64,000 nt of DNA from Xanthostigma xanthostigma (GCA_963575645.1 OY754469.1:21594001-21658000); one strand, 5' to 3'. Positions 26,601-60,899 are shown, counted from the stretch's first letter. Made by a program: numbers and translations. The notes: generated by a model from the letters alone, not told the origin.

Positions 26601-27367
26601 TCCGAGTCTTTTTAGCTTCTTGCCCTAGTTTATTGACTTTACAGATGACAATCTCATCTTTAAAACTTATTTAGAGGTTAGCAGAGTCAAAAATACTGAA
26701 ATTTAAACCACCGAAAGGTAGTTGGTATTTCAAAATAACTATTTTAGGTAATTTAAAAAACTTTATTTTTTTTCAGATCCAATGAGGATGTGAATTGACG
26801 ATAATCCACAATTTTAATGTCATTGTGGGCTATAGCCTATTTCGGACGTATTACAAACGAGATGGGATAACTACACAGTAATAAAATTTATTTTGTGATA
26901 AAATCACATATGAAAAATATCAAATATGAAAAAAGTGGACGGGTTTTGACGAATTTGGATTAATAACATAGTCGTAAACAGTTAGGACATTGTAAAAACG
27001 TGGTCGACAATATTCTGTGAAGGATATGGTACGTTATCATTGTTGTTTTATAACTTAAATCATGTTTGGAAAATTCAATACCTGTCATATCTTGAGTTGA
27101 TAAAAGTCCTAATGATGATTCCGATTGGAAACTTTCTCTACCATCATCACTGACGGCTTTTTCTGTTCTCAAATTTACTTTAGGCTTACGGGAAGTGTCA
27201 GAGCTTGTCCTGTAATTGAAATGATTATCAATATCTACAATATGTCAAGTTTTAGATGTTTTTTCTCACCTAGCAACAAATCTTTTCTTTGAGTCCACAG
27301 TGGAAGTTGCCTGCGGTAATATATTCGATGCTGACATATTAAATTTTGGACTATCAGGTGGATTCAT
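4044..27367 (-). CDS. spd-2: Spd-2/CEP192-like centrosomal scaffold, 21 coding exons
   Basis: Exons (high-low): 27367-27270, 27209-27082, 26012-25639, 24859-24770, 24056-23922, 21850-21708, 20769-19563, 18355-18230, 16659-16525, 16446-16302, 14936-14793, 14072-13871, 13529-13368, 12916-12718, 10905-10753, 10258-10091, 9420-9234, 8673-8472, 7551-7273, 5803-5533, 4118-4044. Every intron is GT-AG and phases close exactly (4623 nt, 1540 aa plus stop). Residues 1-725 are Ser/Asn-rich and low-complexity; from about 767 onward there are repeated beta-strand-type ASH/PapD-like segments. That order is characteristic of Spd-2/CEP192, which recruits pericentriolar material and mitotic kinases to centrioles. 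The start is the first ATG, with MNPPDSPKF following. Alternatives are other ASH-domain proteins (Hydin/CFAP type), but the disordered N-terminus argues against them. Exon structure is seen directly; the name rests on family resemblance read by eye. A short missed phase-0 exon is possible. Confidence 0.8.
4270..4722 (+). mobile_element. MITE, copy 1 of a family in spd-2 introns
   Basis: Ends TATGGGCTATGTGCACG and CGTGCACACAGCCCATA. Lies in the intron between the last two spd-2 exons. Same family as 21031-21554 (inverted) and a fragment at 23385-23445. Confidence 0.75.
5174..5424. mobile_element. Short MITE with ATTAAAGAGGAG ends
   Basis: Ends ATTAAAGAGGAGAACGAACTG and CAGTTCGGTCTTCTCCTCTT are inverted repeats. 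The interior is GC-richer than its surroundings. Intron 20 of spd-2, close to exon 20. Confidence 0.55.
5864..6698 (-). repeat. Copy B of the ~810-bp element, in spd-2 intron 19
   Basis: Reverse complement of 1-811 with few differences and one ~12-bp insertion near 5950. It lies inside the intron between exons 19 and 20. The flanks read TTTTATTTA and TTTTATTAT, a possible 7-8 bp target duplication. No coding frame. Confidence 0.8.
6869..7112. mobile_element. Short MITE with ~45-bp inverted ends
   Basis: CGAGATTTTAGATATAGGGA...TTCACAA and TTGTGAATTCAATGGATATC...TCTCG are inverted repeats with a few mismatches. Confidence 0.6.
7574..8471. other. spd-2 intron 18 with decayed SINE/LINE-like piece
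   Basis: The minus strand from about 8203 reads ACTAGCTGTACCCGGACCAC, a start typical of a widespread insect SINE/LINE-type repeat. The same family start recurs at 53457 and 62164. The rest is featureless AT-rich DNA. Confidence 0.4.
8674..9233. other. spd-2 intron 17, nothing recognised
   Basis: No repeat ends or coding potential recognised. Confidence 0.4.
9234..10905 (-). CDS. spd-2: spd-2 exons 15-17, conserved Spd-2 core ASH tandem
   Basis: Exon 15 (10905-10753) reads LPIDTTKNELVWGVVKP, then VFVIRNKVPYRIKI. Exon 16 (10258-10091) has LQANETRTIRVIFAP. Exon 17 (9420-9234) has LYAYGGIVSVEIQG and FKLKNVGTITAFAKLQI. The 'AYGG' turn closing one domain, followed directly by another N-V-G strand, looks like the tandem ASH core of CEP192/Spd-2. 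These are the strongest residues for the family assignment. Confidence 0.8.
11109..11540. mobile_element. hAT-type MITE with exact 8-bp TSD
   Basis: Ends CAGTGGCGTAACTAC and GTAGTTACGCCACTG. TSD AATTCAAT at 11101-11108 and 11541-11548 is identical. In spd-2 intron 14; no effect on splice sites. Confidence 0.9.
12028..12345. mobile_element. Tigger/pogo-like MITE (TA target)
   Basis: Ends CAGTAGAACGCCGATTATC and GGTTAATCGGCGTTCTACTG, flanked by TA on each side. Both the ends and the internal GGGGACCGG...ATTCGGATAA words are typical of the Tigger/pogo branch of Tc1/mariner. Confidence 0.85.
12718..13529 (-). CDS. spd-2: spd-2 exons 13-14, basic/Ser-rich linker
   Basis: Exons 13 (13529-13368) and 14 (12916-12718) encode a Ser/Pro/basic linker between ASH modules (residues ~976-1096), with several SP sites (e.g. 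STSPRKSPTHSG) that proline-directed mitotic kinases could use. Codon usage is more GC-rich than in neighbouring exons. No fold is predicted by eye. Confidence 0.7.
13871..14936 (-). CDS. spd-2: spd-2 exons 11-12, ASH domain
   Basis: Exon 11 (14936-14793) and exon 12 (14072-13871) encode a clear ASH domain. EYKILEMKNAGIVPLEITAV is the strand-NxG-strand element, and SFALNPGEGGHVAVSFLP is the later strand pair. A 523-bp hAT MITE sits in the intron between them without disturbing splice sites. Confidence 0.8.
14150..14672. mobile_element. hAT-type MITE with exact 8-bp TSD
   Basis: Ends TAGTGATGTGCCGGAT and ATCCGGCACATCACTA. TSD GTATCGGT at 14142-14149 and 14673-14680. Subterminal regions are packed with GGATACGGAT words, as in many hAT elements where the transposase binds repeated sites. 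Confidence 0.9.
15256..15476. repeat. Near-perfect palindrome with paired hammerhead-like cores
   Basis: About 105-bp arms meet at 15366. Each arm contains CTGAAGA, a 6-bp GAGAGC/GCTCTC stem with an ATA loop, then GAAA (plus copy 15394-15420, minus copy 15312-15338). In spd-2 intron 10. Confidence 0.75.
15605..16190. mobile_element. Candidate MITE with TTGTCAAAAAAATTTGATTT ends
   Basis: Inverted repeats of about 35 bp at 15605-15640 and 16152-16190. Related ends (GACAATGACCTTAGATTGT) recur at 51049-51086 and near 5075, so this is a family. Confidence 0.5.
16302..18355 (-). CDS. spd-2: spd-2 exons 8-10, first ASH-like module
   Basis: Exon 8 (18355-18230), exon 9 (16659-16525) and exon 10 (16446-16302) together make one immunoglobulin-like beta module. 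The pattern FVTVQVCNANNTPLKLRF followed by LPCIIKPNDFVKVKVGF is the alternating hydrophobic strand plus 'xxPxxxxxVxVxF' signature of ASH/PapD-like domains. The intron between exons 8 and 9 carries the Helitron and a hAT MITE; the intron between 9 and 10 is only 78 bp. Confidence 0.75.
16883..17194. mobile_element. hAT-type MITE
   Basis: Ends TAGTGGCGG and CGCCACTA. Flanks CACTGTAG and CATTGTAG differ at one position, an aged 8-bp TSD. In spd-2 intron 8. Confidence 0.7.
17230..18000 (+). mobile_element. Non-autonomous Helitron with Rep-region fragment
   Basis: The 5' end looks like an insect Helitron (TCCCTATATTATTAAACGAG, then CTCGAAAACGGCCCTAACGA). The 3' end has the 6-bp hairpin CCGAGCAAAGCTCGG shortly before the terminus. 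Boundaries are approximate. Confidence 0.65.
17660..17830 (+). pseudogene. Helitron replicase-helicase fragment
   Basis: ATG at about 17662 opens TANQFYKYWIAIRADNPLHK and GVKLFQQYYL, which resembles the helitron-like N domain (QFY...R...LH.G..LFQQY). It stops after about 50 codons. Its GC content is much higher than the surrounding intron. Confidence 0.55.
18928..19495. mobile_element. MITE with CATTAATTACGTAA ends
   Basis: GGCTATTCATTAATTACGTAAG at the left and TTATGTAATTAATGAATGGGGC at the right are inverted repeats. Interior GC-rich pyrimidine tracts. Abuts spd-2 exon 7. The interior piece at 19097-19165 (CCGGACCGGACTGGACCAGC) is shared, inverted, with 22381-22455. Confidence 0.65.
19563..20769 (-). 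CDS. spd-2: spd-2 exon 7, large Ser/Asn-rich exon
   Basis: This is the largest exon, 1207 nt (residues ~323-725). It enters with a split GA|T codon and ends in CAG followed by donor GTTCGT. The open frame runs on past the donor to 19494, but that tail reads intron and MITE edge. Composition is Ser, Asn, Thr, Asp and Glu, with SP/TP dipeptides and one predicted short helix (SVMSLTAIQENIRRLKDHNA). The last ~70 codons (WFRIKSKKYNAYTNIPMQV onward) look ordered and beta-rich, and may begin the first ASH-like domain. Confidence 0.8.
21031..21554 (-). mobile_element. MITE, copy 2 of the GTGCAC-ended family
   Basis: Ends TATAGGCTGTGTGCACGAAG and CCTTGTACATAACCTATA. The interior matches 4270-4722 in reverse. 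In intron 6 of spd-2. Confidence 0.75.
21708..27367 (-). CDS. spd-2: spd-2 exons 1-6, disordered N-terminus
   Basis: Six exons encode about residues 1-322. They are rich in Ser, Pro, Asn and Lys, with acidic stretches such as FDLGDDFLSGDQ (exon 5) and a charged helix-like piece ALKKLNEDELSWQK (exon 6). No globular domain is evident. In this family the N-terminal region carries kinase-docking and phosphorylation sites; which residues do so here cannot be told from sequence alone. Exon 3 uses the acceptor at 26013-26014 (TTTAG), because the nearer CAG would give an immediate stop. Confidence 0.75.
21851..23921. other. spd-2 intron 5 with repeat fragments
   Basis: Holds a CCGGTCC-rich fragment (22381-22455), a fragment of the GTGCAC MITE (23385-23445) and the palindrome at 23498-23664. 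Nothing coding recognised. Confidence 0.5.
23498..23664. mobile_element. Short palindromic MITE
   Basis: GGTTCGTTTCAAGCAGCCGC and GCGGCTGCTTGGAACGAACC ends. The interior repeats AAGACTGTCTTGCGCAG. A related, older copy lies at 54105-54268. Confidence 0.7.
24291..24553. repeat. Palindrome, ~125-bp arms
   Basis: Arms contain ATAAAATTATCGACCAATTT and TTCTGAAGAAG...CCGGACCGAAAG. The outer ~40 bp recur at 54556-54642 (as a palindrome) and near 56360. In spd-2 intron 4. Confidence 0.75.
25640..27081. other. spd-2 exon 3 and intron 2
   Basis: Intron 2 (27081-26013) is AT-rich, with one GGACGGGGTTTT-type word near 26190 as the only GC patch. No element ends recognised. Confidence 0.4.
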
Positions 27368-52530
<25,163 letters not shown>

Positions 52531-52676
52531 GTAAGACTATTATACTTATAGTGCTTTTCTTAGTCAGAGTCGTGAGACTGGTGTTGCAAAATTTTGTGTA
52601 AAATAAAGTAGAATTGTTATAAACTGACTTTTTCACAATTTACAATCCCAATTATCTTCTTTACATACAGTATTAA

Positions 52677-53363
52677 GGAAGTACCCTCGGTACGCAGTAA
52701 GTCAAAGAATTTCAGTCTTCTACTTGAGTAACGTAGTATATAATTTGGCAACACCGCATGCCTTGCCATAGTTACAAGTGCTTATGTACGCAGCATAAGT
52801 CAGCACGCGGTGTCAAGTTCGCATTAATTTATGAAAATGCTTTTCTTTATTCCTGTCATTTCGGAAATAATAATATACTATCATTTTTTTGGAATACTAT
52901 GCTTTTAGCATTTACTTAATTTACGTATGTTATTACGATATCAAAACTGCTGCAGTTTCGTAACTTACCTTTGAATGACGCGCCACAAACTATAATATTG
53001 CGGTGTTGTCATGTTTATGAATTGCTAAAAAGCTCGGCTTTGTTTTAGTTATTTCTATTAACATAAGCAAGCTTTATACGTTTTGGAAAAAGAAAAATGT
53101 TCATAGAATATTCGTTTATATTTCCTGAAAATTTTATCAAAGTCTGTTTGTCAATTCCAACGTAATAAATGATGGAGTGCGTCAAAATCACAGATTTCCA
53201 TAAGACTCCATGTTAAGTGCAGCGAAATAAAATTATCAATATCTTTTTTCAAAGTCAACCAAAAATCACAAAAATTTAACCGAGTCATTTTTGAAAAGGT
53301 TTTGACATATTTGCAAATTTTCGTAGTTTTCTGTTTGTTAATTCAGTTATCGAGGGTACTTCC
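52677..53363. mobile_element. TTAA-target DNA element (piggyBac/Kolobok-like MITE)
   Basis: Ends GGAAGTACCCTCG and CGAGGGTACTTCC, both flanked by TTAA (52673-52676, 53364-53367). No transposase frame. Superfamily cannot be decided between TTAA-specific groups. Confidence 0.75.
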
Positions 53364-53621
53364 TTAAAGGAAGTGTCTGTAGGTGTATGTCTGTCTGTAT
53401 GTTTGTACCAGCTACTGAATGCGGCTTTACCATTCTTCAGGAAAGTTTAGATCTATACTAGCGTCCCGGCCTGGCTTTACCCGGGTGAGAATCAGATTGA
53501 AATCAAGTTTATGTCTATGGCGGCATAAAATATAATTAATAATACGTGACGGGTAAATCCTTTGTGTCTGTGATAAATTTGTACCTGACCGGGCATGTCC
53601 AACATATATGGGACTGATAGG

Positions 53622-53967
53622 TAGAGCTGTAACAAACCGTATGTATTTCTTACTGAGTAACGGGTACATCGTCTGACTCGAAGTAAGGAATCATTACTTA
53701 CAAATTCATTTCGTTACTCGCATTTGTCGTATCCATGTCAGTTTGACTCGTTTGATGCGGTTATACGTTATAGGTACGAACGAAGTCATACCGTATTACG
53801 TATGCGACGCGCCTCGATGCGATGGTACATGCTTGATGCTGTTAGTACACGATTGTATGTCGTATGAAAAGTAACGAGTAACGTAACAATACGAAAGTAA
53901 CGGGTACTGGTTCTTTAAGTAACGAATACATACGGGTACACAATTTCTCGTTACTTTTACAGCTCTA
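53622..53967. mobile_element. hAT-type MITE with exact 8-bp TSD
   Basis: Ends TAGAGCTGTAA and TTACAGCTCTA; TSD CTGATAGG at 53614-53621 and 53968-53975. Interior rich in AGTAACG/CGTTACT words. Confidence 0.85.
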
Positions 53968-54555
53968 CTGATAGGTGATCGAATAAACAATAATGTTAGA
54001 TAATACGGGAATGATGGATGATAAAAGAAAATAATTAGTTAAACATGAACATACTTTAGATAGTGACTGAATATACAAAAATTTGAGTCAAAAAGCTTTT
54101 AAAAGGTTTGTTCCAAGCTGTTTGAGAATGGTAACAGAACCGTCTCAGTCTTGCTACTGCGGAAGATTGTCTTGCGCAGTAGCTCAAAAATCGATATAAA
54201 CAATTTTGTCTTCTGCGTCTGCCCAAGACGGTGACGGTTCTGTTATCGTTCTCTGATTGCTTGAACCTAAAAAAAAAACAACATACCTACTTTACGCGCC
54301 AAAAGCTCCATGCACCATTTGCTTTAGTTTGCATGTATTCTTTTTTTTTAAATTTTTTTGACCTAATACATTCGAAGTTAGGGAGAAATTCGTAGAAATC
54401 ACATTTTTTTAATATATATTTTCAATGATAAGGGGCCATTCAAGTATTACGTAAGCACCAAAAGGGGGTAGGGGGTTTTTGCTTAGCTTATTTTTGATGA
54501 CATGGGGGATGGGTGGGTCTAGAATCTAGATGGTGATTATGTCAGCAATTTTTAT

Positions 54556-54642
54556 TTATTTAATAAATAAAATTATCGACCAATTTTTCAGACAAATATA
54601 TATTTGTCTGAACAATTGGTCGATAATTTTATTTATTGAAGA
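54556..54642. repeat. Palindrome related to 24291-24553
   Basis: ATAAAATTATCGACCAATTT, then CAGACAAATATATATTTGTC at the centre. Flanking GAATCTAATCAGA-like sequence also matches the 24.5-kb copy. Confidence 0.7.
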
Positions 54643-54999
54643 GTTCTAATCAGATGTTAATCAAAGATTGAATTTATTTATTTACTTTTTCTGATTTTTC
54701 TGCGAAATTTAATGGATTATGATATGGCAACCCTACTTGTCTATGCTCGAAAGCGAAAAGCATGTTCAGGGAATCCCTAAAAAAATGTAACCTTCAAAAA
54801 AGGGTTACTAAAAAGGGTAAAATAACGAAATTTTGATATCGGCACTAATTCAATTACTATTACGTTTTATGTACCTACTTAAGTATATTAAATTGGTGCC
54901 GACCTCAAAACTTTGTTATTTTACTCTATTTACTGACCCTTTTTTGAAAGAGGTTACATTTTTTTTAAAGATTTTTATTTTTAAGTTTTTAGTGTCTAA

Positions 55000-55784
55000 A
55001 GGCCCCCATACACCTCGTTCTTTTTTAACAGTTTTAACCGCCGGGTAAAACTGTACGGTTAAACACGAACAACGGCCATCCCCATACACCTCGTTCTTTT
55101 ATGGCAGTTTTAACCGCACGGGTAAAACTGTACGGTTAATTAAACACGAACAACGGCCATATCCACACAGAGGCGTTGTTTCGTTCAGTTTTTCTGAAGT
55201 CGTGGCATCATTAATACGATCTGCTTTGATGGATCCTACGACAACGTTAGCAGTTGCAGCCGCAGTGGCTATAAAATTAAAATTTTCAAAAAGAAAACGT
55301 TCAAAATGGACTAAAGAATGGTTACTTAAACGCAGGCAATTTTCACACGTAAATCTTCTAAATGAATTACGACTAGAACCAGGAGATTGGTTTAATTTTC
55401 GATACAATTGTATGAATTGAACGAGCTGAAACTTGAACCTGGGGATTGGTTCAATTACCTGAGAATGGACGAACATACTTATTTTGAGTTATTATTAAAA
55501 TATAAATCAATACTCAAACTAATTACAATCATTTAATTTATTAATATGACTTATTTGCTGTACGTCGCACCACTGAATAAACACGTCGATTCTTATCGGA
55601 AAGCGCCACACATTACGATTTGAAACGACAACCAGCAAACACGTCGTGTTTAAAATCAAGATTCGGCAGATATAAAAACTGCCGTGTTTCATCGACAGTT
55701 TTTGCCCATACACTTCGGTTTTGACCGACGTGTTTTATCGTGACGATGAAAACTGCCAAAAAAGAACGAGGTGTATGGGGGCCT
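55000..55784 (+). mobile_element. PIF/Harbinger-type element, deleted interior
   Basis: Inverted ends AGGCCCCCATACACCTCGTT and AACGAGGTGTATGGGGGCCT; TSD TAA at 54997-54999 and 55785-55787. The left subterminal block (ACACCTCGTTCTTTT...GTAAAACTGTACGGTTAA) is duplicated. Carries the N-terminus of a Harbinger transposase. Confidence 0.9.
55202..55420 (+). pseudogene. Harbinger transposase N-terminal remnant
   Basis: ATG-initiated 72-codon frame; KRKRSKWTKEWLLKRRQFSH and NLLNELRLEPGDWFNF are the usual beginning of insect Harbinger transposases. The catalytic domain is deleted. Confidence 0.75.
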
Positions 55785-55934
55785 TAATGAAACCGAAGAG
55801 CAACGTTCACGCCGACAACAATTACTTGAAAAATTGAACAGATTTAAAAAAATATATACTTTTGCTGACAAGGGTGTGGGGGTGGGGGTCAAAAATTACT
55901 AAAATTCTGCTTACGTAATACTTGAATGACCCCA

Positions 55935-57619
55935 TGCCAAATAGGGTATTTTTTTAAATTTTCATTTTATTGGCAGCATCTTTGTAAAATGAACCCTGGA
56001 ATATCTGTACCCCCACTCTATTCACATACCAAATTTCAACTTCAATTTAGAGGTTAATACCTGTGGTTGAACCTAGTGTTTCTTATAAAGAACGTAGGCG
56101 ATTTAGTGATTCAGGGAACGATAACATCCTCGGAAGCAATGGGGGACGTTAAATGAAAATAGGTGGTAGAAACATGAAGAAAGAAGAAAATTGAAAAAAA
56201 AAATCGTTCATACATGTTACGTCTGTCGTGTGAGACACAGTTGAATTCGTAGTGATTACTTTTTTTCCAAATAAACACACAAAACGCAGGTTATAATCGA
56301 TTTTTGAATAAATAATTTTATAATTTGAGTCTCAAGGCGTCTTATTTACTACTTCTTTAATTAAATTGTCGACCAATTTTTTTCAGACCGTATATTGACA
56401 AAAAATAATAAAACTTTGAAGTTCAGACGTTAATCAAAGATTTAAATTTTACTTCTTTAATATATATAGATAGATAGGTATATAAAGTTTGTCACGGTAT
56501 CCTCTGTTTAGTTTCATAAAGAAGTTAGATTTCTAGAGCGATGTTGAGTATTTTTTTTTCTGAAAAGGTGACAGGGGGGGTTAAATATTGAGTCTTAAAC
56601 TACGTGTTTTCAAACAAGAAAGTATATTGATAAATTAGTTGTAATGAACACAACTGTAATAATGAAACGTAAAGAGAATTTTTTAATAATAGCTAACAGC
56701 CGCATACTTTTCTTTTCTCTTTAATGATATAATATTTGAATAAATTAAAATTAGCTTGGCGGTCCTTAAAAAAAAATTGATGGGCGGCCCACCGGGAATT
56801 TTCCCGATATCCAGGCGGCTCCATCCGCTCCTAGAAAGTATTGCGTTTGCATTGTCACCTTACTGCCTAAAATCTCTACTATAGCAAGATAATGCGAGTT
56901 TTTCCGCCCGATCGCGATTATTTGGTTTGTAGCTAACACTAATTAATTATTAGTCCGACATTTACTATAGAAGAATAATGATTATATAGCCTAAAGCATT
57001 CCCAAGGTAATGTCCTATAAAATCGTGAAAACCAAATAAAAATCGGTCGAGCGGTTTTCCGGTTAATCGTGAACATACAAACAAACAGACATGAATGGAT
57101 ATCGAGATATCTTACAAATACGATGAAAATGAGACACCCTGTTAATAAACAGAACTAACTTTAAAGAGAATGACCATTGCAAAGACAAAGTTGTCTCTAA
57201 GTGGAGTTTCATTGAGAAAGTTAAAGCGGCAATATTTCAGTTGCCGACACAACACAACTACATAAGATATTATGTGTCCCATGTGAATACTTGTACAAGT
57301 TTTACTATACTGCAGGGGTACTGTCGGCCTGTGTCAGGTCGGGTCTCAGCATGGGTGGTGTAAAAACACTAATAGCATTTTCCTCTCATTGCGATTTTGT
57401 GCATTCAATATCACTCTATCCTTTGTTATCACTTTAGTTGTGGGTTTTCCGGAAAATTTTCTATGCCACTAAATTAATAAGGTGTTGTAAAATTAAACTC
57501 TTGTTCACTAGAGGCTACAAGTAAACAAAACTAGTATTTTCATCAGTTCTGAATGTGATGCCCTTTTGAGTTTTTCCCTTCCAACAAAAAACAATAATCT
57601 ATAGTGCTGTTTACATGAG
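55935..57619. other. Intergenic or MELK intron, mixed repeats
   Basis: Contains a partial copy of the CGACCAATTTTTTTCAGA repeat (56365-56450) and a GGGCGGCCCACCGGG hAT-like fragment (56785-56830). No exon of MELK recognised. Confidence 0.4.
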
Positions 57620-58211
57620 GGGAATTCTCATAGATATATATTTTAATAGATAGCGGATGCCTATCCTTGAGCATTGTGCGGAATGGTTCCAATTAGATGC
57701 CATTTTGTATGTGGAAAACGCCGTAAAAAGCGCGCGATATTCAAAAGGATTAAATATTCTATAATATGATTTTAATGGTAAAAACAATAAAACTCGCAGT
57801 AAACAGTGATATTTCGCTCCAAAACCTATTTTTGTATTGAAACGTTTCAAAAATTACAAAACTGAGCATAAATATAATATAAAAGCTCAGAACATTTTAC
57901 ATTTTCAATTTGGCATCAATGCTTGTCAACCTTGATGCTAAATTGACAATGTAAAGTGTTCTAAGCTTTTATATTATATTTATGCTCAGTTTTGTAATTT
58001 TTGAAACGTTTTAATACAAAAATAGGTTTTGGAGCGAAATATCACTGTTTACTGCGAGTTTTATTGTTTTTCCCATTAAAATCATATTATAAAATATTTA
58101 ATCCTTTTGAATCTCGCGCGCTTTTTACGGCGTTTTCCACATACAAAATGGCTTCTAAAAGGGACAGGAGGCGCTAGTGTATCCGCAATCTATTAATCTA
58201 TGGGAATTCTC
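57620..58211. repeat. 592-bp palindrome, ~280-bp arms
   Basis: GAATTCTCATAGAT and ATCTATGGGAATTC at the outer ends; centre near 57920 with GGCATCAATGCTTGTCAACC. The right arm has a few small differences, including AAAAGGGACAGG. Confidence 0.75.
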
Positions 58212-58569
58212 TGTATAACTACAACGGCCAATACAGTGGTGCCATCTTCTGGCCTCTGCCACTACCTCATTGCTTTGTTTATCAAATAACAAGAGAAATG
58301 AGTGATTTATTTTTGTGTGCTCTCTTATTATGAAATAGGATGATTTGACTTTTATAAGTTGCAAATTAAACAATATGACAAATCTTAAGTAAGAGAGAAT
58401 CAAAAGTTTTATTAATGTTAATTTCATTTTGATTCATCCCCACATCACTAGTTATCACTACTTGATAGCAAATAATCGAGTACATTGAGTGCATGAAAGA
58501 GCGATGAGTGGAAAACATTTTGCATCGCTGTTGTTTTAAGCAGTCAATAACATTTGTTTATTAGATAAT

Positions 58570-58655
58570 GTAATAGTTATTGGCGTAACTAGTAGTCTAA
58601 GTCATTCATCGCGCTGACAGGTCATGACTTAGCCTACAAGTTACGCCCATAATTT
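58570..58655. mobile_element. Very short MITE-like inverted repeat
   Basis: TTATTGGCGTAACT...AGTCAT and ATGACTTAGCCTACAAGTTA are inverted repeats around GCGCTGACAG. Confidence 0.4.
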
Positions 58656-59865
58656 TATTCAACAATTGCGCGTTATTCATGTTTTATTTATTGTTATTAA
58701 TGAGATGTTGTAAATATCGATTTATTTCTTTATAAAAAAAACTGTCAATACTAACAGCACCAAACAGCACGATTCAATGTTTTGGTTTGAGGTTAGCCGG
58801 TTATGAATAAACTCCATGTCGAAAACATTCGGCCTCTCAATTTTAGCCTCAATGGGTAACAACGGAGTTGTTGTTACCTACTATTTCGTTACGACTCAGA
58901 AAATAGTTACGTTTATTTTCATTACTCCACAATGGCCGAGCTAGTAGGAATCTTCATTGAGACAAGTAATTGTCACCAGTCGGTAAATGGCTATTTAGGG
59001 TTCGGTTTTTAGGCATGATAAAACATGAATAGCGCGCATGAGTTGAATAAAAACGCCTTTTCACGTCTACCTGTGCATGTGATTTAGCTGAACCTTTTGC
59101 GACGAACCGATTTGAGTTTGATTTTCACAATTCAAGGCGTGCTTTAGACTGTATATCATCATTCAACACGTCAGGGGGAAGCAGGGTCGTTGTAAGCAGC
59201 GGGGCGGCAAATACAAAATTTAATGTAAGCACGTATACGACTAGCGACATACATTATCACAAATTCGGGCTTGCTGTAAAATACGCAAACTTCGACATCA
59301 AATGGAGTTTATTTATTTATTTTGATGTGAAACATCTATTGGCGTGTTAGGTTGGTAGTAAAACTGTGAAATTGGCGCGACACTTTTTTGAGACGACGTT
59401 TTATGGGGGACGTTGCGTTTGTGGGCGTTGAATTAAACATGGTTTTAGTTGAAGGCCACATCTAGATAACAGGGCGAAATTTAGTTACTAGTATTTCGTT
59501 ATATATCAGCTCGTGACGCTTGCCTTGTGTATGCGTTGGATTGTAACATGGCTTTTGTTGACAGAGACATCTAACTGAGACTTATTAGTTATTAAAATAG
59601 TCACTTAAGTAGCGCTGCTAGTAACTTCGTTGCAGTGTTCATAGGGCTTTAGGAAGTGTCCGTAGAGAGTCCATATGGCTTTCGGAAGTGTCCATAGGCT
59701 TTGTAACTAAAGTTGATTTGGAAAACTTAAATTTTTTTCACATCTACCAGGCGTTCCACGATAGCTCCTATTTTTAAACGCTTTATATTAGTTTGGGTTG
59801 TAAATATGTGTGTATGTGTGTATGTATGTATGTAACTAACTGTCCGTAACGGAATCTTTGAGCAT
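58656..59865. other. No gene or repeat end recognised
   Basis: A GGGGCGGC-type word (59200) and a TGTGTATG microsatellite (59806-59832) are all that stand out. Confidence 0.35.
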
Positions 59866-60281
59866 AATTTTCACCAATTTCCCGAAGTCTGATTAATTTG
59901 AAACTTTGCATACGTATCAAGGACCGATGACAATGCAATAATTTGATAACAGTTTCCCATTATCCTTATTAGGACCCCCAGGATTAATAAATTCTTTTAT
60001 AGATCCTCTGTAGTAAACGCTTTATTTTCACCAATTTCCCGAAGTCTGATTAATTTGAAACTTTGCATACGTATCAAGGACCGATGACAATGCAATAATT
60101 TGATAACAGTTTCCCATTATCCTTATTAGGACCCCCAGGATTAATAAATTCTTTTCCCGAAGTCTGATTAATTTGAAACTTTGCATACGTATCAAGGACC
60201 GATGACAATGCAATAATTTGATAACAGTTTCCCATTATCCTTATTAGGACCCCCAGGATTAATAAATTCTTTTATAGATCC
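59866..60281 (+). repeat. Three direct copies of a ~117-bp block
   Basis: Each has CCCGAAGTCTGATTAATTTG, CAAGGACCGATGACAATGCA and ATTAGGACCCCCAGGATTAA. Copies start near 59881, 60038 and 60155; the first two are spaced wider because they keep an extra ATAGATCCTC segment. Confidence 0.85.
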
Positions 60282-60297
60282 TCAAACTAAAAAGTGA

Positions 60298-60535
60298 AAA
60301 ATAAAATATAGTTTAAAAAAAACTAAAAAACACGCTTTATATCGGACTAAAAAGTAAAAAATAATTGTTTTAAAATAAGCTTAAAAAGCGTTGGGCGCTC
60401 GATGTACGAAAATGTGGAACAAAGCGCCCAACGCTTTTTAAGCTTATTTTAAAACAATTATTTTTTACTTTTTAGTCCGATATAAAGCGTGTTTTTTAGT
60501 TTTTTTTAAACTATATTTTATTTTTAAACATTAAA
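60298..60535. repeat. 238-bp palindrome
   Basis: AAAAAACACGCTTTATATCG and its complement; inner AAGCTTAAAAAGCGTTGGGC. Spacer about 30 bp (CTCGATGTACG...). Confidence 0.75.
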
Positions 60536-60899
60536 TAGTTACGAGATCTCTCTATGATTTTTTTTGTTATTTTTTTTGGATATTTTGGGTGAAGCCTAGT
60601 CGGGAGAACGTGTTTTCAAAATTTGTATGTGTCTGTTAGTAACGATATCACTCGAGATCACCTGATCCGATTTTAATGAAACTTGATACTCTTATCAGTT
60701 GCTAATCAGTCTTAAGATATGGGTAATTTTCTATTGGGCTACATTTGGGTTTATATGAGAATTCCGTAAAAAACTGACGCGAGCAGAGCCGAGGCGATAT
60801 AATTTAAGTGATATCTATAGTTTTGAAGAATACAACCCCGAGTTTTTTTCAATCTTAGTATTATTAATATTAGCGGATTTTACACAAGGAAATAAAAAT

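Larger units (their letters stand above)
54432..55934. mobile_element. MITE with nested Harbinger
   Basis: GGGGCCATTCAAGTATTACG and CGTAATACTTGAATGACCCC are terminal inverted repeats. A palindrome (54556-54642) and a Harbinger element lie between them, so its original length was about 0.7 kb. Confidence 0.6.

Noticed and set aside
59806..59832. TGTGTATG microsatellite as regulatory element
   Set aside because: Simple-sequence repeat with no supporting context.
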